The translations under genes were made by a program, and so were the position numbers. From Pirellulaceae bacterium (GTDB taxonomy: Bacteria > Planctomycetota > Planctomycetia > Pirellulales > Pirellulaceae), in the NCBI GenBank assembly GCA_018402565.1, contig JAGYIQ010000009.1, forward strand, positions 62,001 through 126,000: a stretch of DNA of 64,000 bases, in the 5' to 3' direction. The notes under the pieces were generated by a model. The model worked only from the letters and a program-made list of their open reading frames with translations. It ran no database searches and was not told where the DNA came from. This document shows positions 61,269 to 64,000 of the stretch, piece by piece (the first letter of the stretch is position 1; every line of letters starts with the position of its first letter).

Positions 61269-63258
61269 CGCGCGAGTTACCTGAGGTCAACGAAGGTGGT
61301 CCAAAATAGGCCTGCACCAAAGACCGCGTCGGCGGCCGAGTCGCCCAAGTGACGGCCACGGCTGCCAACAGCGACAGGACCGTGCCGCAGATGAAAGGAT
61401 GAAAGCCGCCGGGTTCATAAGCCGTTATCTGCCGCTGCGGGTGCTGCCATGTCCCGATCGCGTAGAGCACGGCATGGGAAGTAACCCCCGTCCAGATCCC
61501 CGCCAGCGCCCCAGCCAAGTTGAACCGCGGCCAATAGAGTAAAAGAAAGACTGGGACCAGGAAAGTCGTCGACAACCCGGTGCCGGTGAACACAATGATG
61601 TTTTGCAAAAACTTGGGTGGATTGACTGCCGCCAACATGGCCACGCCGCCCACCAACAGTGTGGTGGCGTAAGTCAGGCGTTTGATTACTTTTTCCGAGG
61701 CCTCCGGATTGAAGTTCCTTTGGTAGATATCGCGGACCACCGCTGAGGAGATCATCAACAAAAAACTATCCATCGTCGACATGACCGCGGCAAACGGAGC
61801 TGCCAACAGCAAGCCCGCCAACCAGGGAGCATTGGCCAATGCCGACGTCAGCCGAGCCATCTCGGGCATGATCCGATCCGGCTCGGTCTCCCAACCCGGC
61901 AACAAGACCCGAGCACAACAGAAGATGATCAACAGCGGCACGTAGATCAACGTATAATAAACGGAGACCGTAAAAATCGCTCGGCTCAAGGTCCGCGGTC
62001 GATCGAACGCCATCAAACGCACCATGTTACTGGGCTGACCAGCGGTAGAAAACGTCCACATAAAATAAAATGAAATCGCCAAACTGATCGGCAGAAAGCC
62101 ATTCCATTTGTTCTCGTCCGGACCGGGGGCTGTCAGATAAACCCCCGCTCGACCCGCGCCATAGGCGTACGGGCGCACCGATACCACCTCCACCCGCAAT
62201 GGCCAGGGGTGACACTGGGGCAATTGCCGCTCGATATGCGGGGCGAACGTCAACTCAAACCCAGTCACTCGCTCGCTGGGGGTGTCCCCCCCCAAACCCA
62301 CCCAAGCGACACGTTGTCCCGCAGGAACTTCACAGGCCTCCTCGGTCCGCACCACTCGCACGCGCTCGGCCTCCGTCACTTGCAACCAAGTATTCTTGGG
62401 GATCAGCAGGCGTTCATCGGCCGGGTCGTCCACGCGACTCAAACGCAACTGCACCACGTCCGGCGGAGTCATGGCAGCCATTTCTCGAGTAGCAGCCCCC
62501 AAACCGCCCACGGCCCACAAGGTCAAGGGCAACAGCAACAGCACACCGCCTAGCATCACAAAACCCTGCATGACATCCGTCCAGACGACCGCACGGAAGC
62601 CGCCGTAGGCGGTATACAGGATCACCACGGCGGCAAACACCACCAGGCACAACAGGTAGCCAGGATCCACACCGGCGGTCAGGGGCAACGAACGCAACAG
62701 CCCCTCCGCCGCTCGACTGGCGTGCTGAAACAACGGTTCATCTTGCAACAGCGATTGGAGGATCACGCTGCCGCTCTTGAATTGCGCCACCAGGTTGAAC
62801 ACCATGAAGAAAGCGATCAGACCCGTGGCCGTGGTGCCCAAAACGGGGCTATGAAAACGATCGCGCAAGACATCCGGCAAGGTGATGGCCTGGGTTCTCC
62901 GAGCCACTTGGTTCAACCGATTGCCCAGCAGCCCCATGGCGACGATTGGCACGATCATGTAGCCGCCGATCCACAGTCCCACGGCCCAACCGTGCGTATA
63001 GACCAGCGCCGGGAATCCGATAAAACTCCCCCCCGAGGAACTGGTGGCGGCAAACGTCAACGCAAACGCCCACAACCCCAGCGAGCGACTACCGAGAAAA
63101 TACTCACTGAGGAACTCGCTTGAACGATAGAGTCGATTCGACAGCCAAGCTACCAACAGCACGGCGGCGATGTAAATCGCAAAAAACCAAATCGCCCATC
63201 CCCCACCTGCGGGAACCAGACCAGGGACCGCGGCGTCCGCGAAGACGGCAGCACTCAT
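61255..63258 (-). CDS. Sodium:solute symporter (SSS family)
   Basis: 667 residues, about 13 hydrophobic spans. SSS-family features: IWFFAIYIAAVLLVAWLSNRL, SEYFLGSRSLGLWAFALTFAATSSSGGSFIGFPALVY (Na+-site region), VARRTQAITLPDVLRDRF, ILYTAYGGFRAVVWTDVMQGFVM and LLAAPFAAVMSTMDSFLLMISSAVVRDIY. A hydrophilic insertion of about 90 residues (roughly 255-345) sits between spans and is unusual. Preceded by a YhdT-like small membrane protein with a 4-bp overlap and followed by dipeptidase M19. Closest to the pantothenate/proline branch by eye. The substrate is unknown. Confidence 0.92.
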   Translation of the reverse strand: MSAAVFADAAVPGLVPAGGGWAIWFFAIYIAAVLLVAWLSNRLYRSSEFLSEYFLGSRSLGLWAFALTFAATSSSGGSFIGFPALVYTHGWAVGLWIGGYMIVPIVAMGLLGNRLNQVARRTQAITLPDVLRDRFHSPVLGTTATGLIAFFMVFNLVAQFKSGSVILQSLLQDEPLFQHASRAAEGLLRSLPLTAGVDPGYLLCLVVFAAVVILYTAYGGFRAVVWTDVMQGFVMLGGVLLLLPLTLWAVGGLGAATREMAAMTPPDVVQLRLSRVDDPADERLLIPKNTWLQVTEAERVRVVRTEEACEVPAGQRVAWVGLGGDTPSERVTGFELTFAPHIERQLPQCHPWPLRVEVVSVRPYAYGAGRAGVYLTAPGPDENKWNGFLPISLAISFYFMWTFSTAGQPSNMVRLMAFDRPRTLSRAIFTVSVYYTLIYVPLLIIFCCARVLLPGWETEPDRIMPEMARLTSALANAPWLAGLLLAAPFAAVMSTMDSFLLMISSAVVRDIYQRNFNPEASEKVIKRLTYATTLLVGGVAMLAAVNPPKFLQNIIVFTGTGLSTTFLVPVFLLLYWPRFNLAGALAGIWTGVTSHAVLYAIGTWQHPQRQITAYEPGGFHPFICGTVLSLLAAVAVTWATRPPTRSLVQAYFGPPSLTSGNSRDADL

Positions 63259-63644
63259 AACGCACGACCGTTGGCCGGCCCCCCCGCTTCTCGGGGCGCC
63301 CCAGCGACTCGACCCGGACCGTCCCGCTCATCACGCCGACCGACTTGCTCGTCGTCCGCAACATCGTCCGCCAGAAAATAAAAGCAAAACCAAATTGCCA
63401 CCAAATCAATGATCAACCACGGGAGCACAATGCCGACAAACACCCAGGTCGGCAAGCCCAGCACCAACGACAAGGCCTCGGTCGGCTCGCCCTCGGTTGC
63501 GTCGTACCCCAGCCAATAGCAGAAGCCGATGGTCCAACCCAAAGCCAAGCCAAACAGGGCAAGGACCACCAACATCTCGCGCCGCGCCCGCAGAAAGGCG
63601 GGATCCAGCATTCCGTCGTCGTCCGCGGAGGATTCTAGTCGCAC
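63255..63644 (-). CDS. YhdT/DUF997-like small membrane protein
   Basis: 129 residues if begun at GTG 63644, which has GAGGA seven bases upstream; GTG 63734 and ATG 63611 are alternatives. Two hydrophobic segments, MLVVLALFGLALGWTIGFCYWLGY and LPTWVFVGIVLPWLIIDLVAIWFCFYFL, then an acidic DDVADDEQ and a basic tail. This is the pattern of YhdT/DUF997 proteins that go with sodium/pantothenate-type symporters. The ATGA overlap with the SSS gene supports a functional pair. Confidence 0.8.
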   Translation of the reverse strand: MRLESSADDDGMLDPAFLRARREMLVVLALFGLALGWTIGFCYWLGYDATEGEPTEALSLVLGLPTWVFVGIVLPWLIIDLVAIWFCFYFLADDVADDEQVGRRDERDGPGRVAGAPREAGGPANGRAL

Positions 63645-63985
63645 AGTCGTCCTCGCGTGAGGGATACCAGCACCCGCGGGCGCCTTGAAGCCAACCACCG
63701 CCCACACATCACCCCTCCATGTTACTCGATTCACCGCGCCCGGAGCAACCGTCCGACCTATCTCGCGGCCCCACGGCCGTCACGATCGGTAAAATCGCTA
63801 AACTCAAGGGTCGCGACGCGCAATTCTTGGCCCGGTGCCACATATTCGGCCAGTGTTGGATGGGATGAGCTAAACAGTGGAGATGGAAAGGTTCCATTTG
63901 TAGACCCGTCCTCAACCCCTGGCGTGCAGACCCATCCCGGTCCGCGTTCCCGATGTGGTGTGTCCCCGTTTCCTCAGAGGAAATC
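63645..63985. other. Promoter gap between divergent genes
   Basis: About 340 bp without a gene. It must contain the promoters of the symporter operon (minus) and of the gene starting at 63986 (plus). No clear consensus found. Confidence 0.4.
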
Positions 63986-64000
63986 ATGAAACTAATACAA
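63986..64000 (+). CDS. Start of a new gene, cut by window end
   Basis: ATG at 63986 with AGAGGA five bases upstream, followed by four more codons (MKLIQ). The ribosome-binding site is strong and well spaced. Too little is visible for any assignment. Confidence 0.4.

Overview
The window is about 60% G+C chromosomal DNA from a planctomycete, most probably of the Pirellulaceae/Pirellulales. This rests on family content, not on a database match: DUF1501 and DUF1549/DUF1553 proteins, a planctomycete-type cytochrome (CxxCH) fused to WD40 repeats, an ECF sigma factor paired with a giant alpha-2-macroglobulin-like protein, many unique secreted proteins, long intergenic gaps and abundant short repeats. 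No rRNA, complete tRNA, CRISPR or intact insertion sequence was seen.

Layout. 1-3.8 kb: a truncated coiled-coil gene, a secreted helical protein, dapA and a small secreted protein. 4.3-6.7 kb: glycyl-tRNA synthetase with a 5'-truncated Rpn nuclease fragment directly after it. 6.7-15.1 kb: a MITE with target-site duplication, then a DUF1501 - DUF1549/1553 - cytochrome/WD40 block and a Nudix hydrolase. 15.3-23.4 kb: acs, a secreted protein, a repeat-rich gap, rny-ymdB and tilS. 23.6-29.0 kb: ECF sigma factor overlapping a 1,613-residue anti-sigma-like/alpha-2-macroglobulin protein. 29.2-35.4 kb: small membrane protein, FAD oxidoreductase, PhnZ-like HD oxygenase, PhoD phosphatase and a DUF3050 protein. 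35.4-42.4 kb: a 7-kb satellite-like array of about 75 palindrome-cored units in two opposite orientations, with a decayed RAYT (REP-associated tyrosine transposase) gene inside it. 42.6-51.7 kb: LamG/purple-acid-phosphatase-like enzyme, glutathione peroxidase, Cys/Gly-rich lipoprotein, FadJ-type fatty-acid oxidation protein, and a DUF4430 lipoprotein with a DUF6580 membrane protein. 51.8-57.6 kb: DevC permease and a DevA ATPase fused to a cyclic-nucleotide-binding domain, facing a TolC-like lipoprotein and a secreted protein. 57.6-59.4 kb: repeat-filled gap. 59.4-63.7 kb: minus-strand operon of YhdT-like protein, SSS symporter, M19 dipeptidase and mtnC. A new gene appears to start at 63986.

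How parts work together. rny and ymdB are a conserved RNA-turnover pair. The sigma/macroglobulin pair looks like a one-polypeptide envelope sensor coupled to transcription. PhnZ-like, PhoD and purple-acid-phosphatase-like genes suggest local scavenging of organic phosphorus. The most unusual feature is the 35.4-42.4 kb array with its RAYT relic: the dyad arms of its core change together between the two unit types, and an array on this scale is far beyond ordinary REP clusters.
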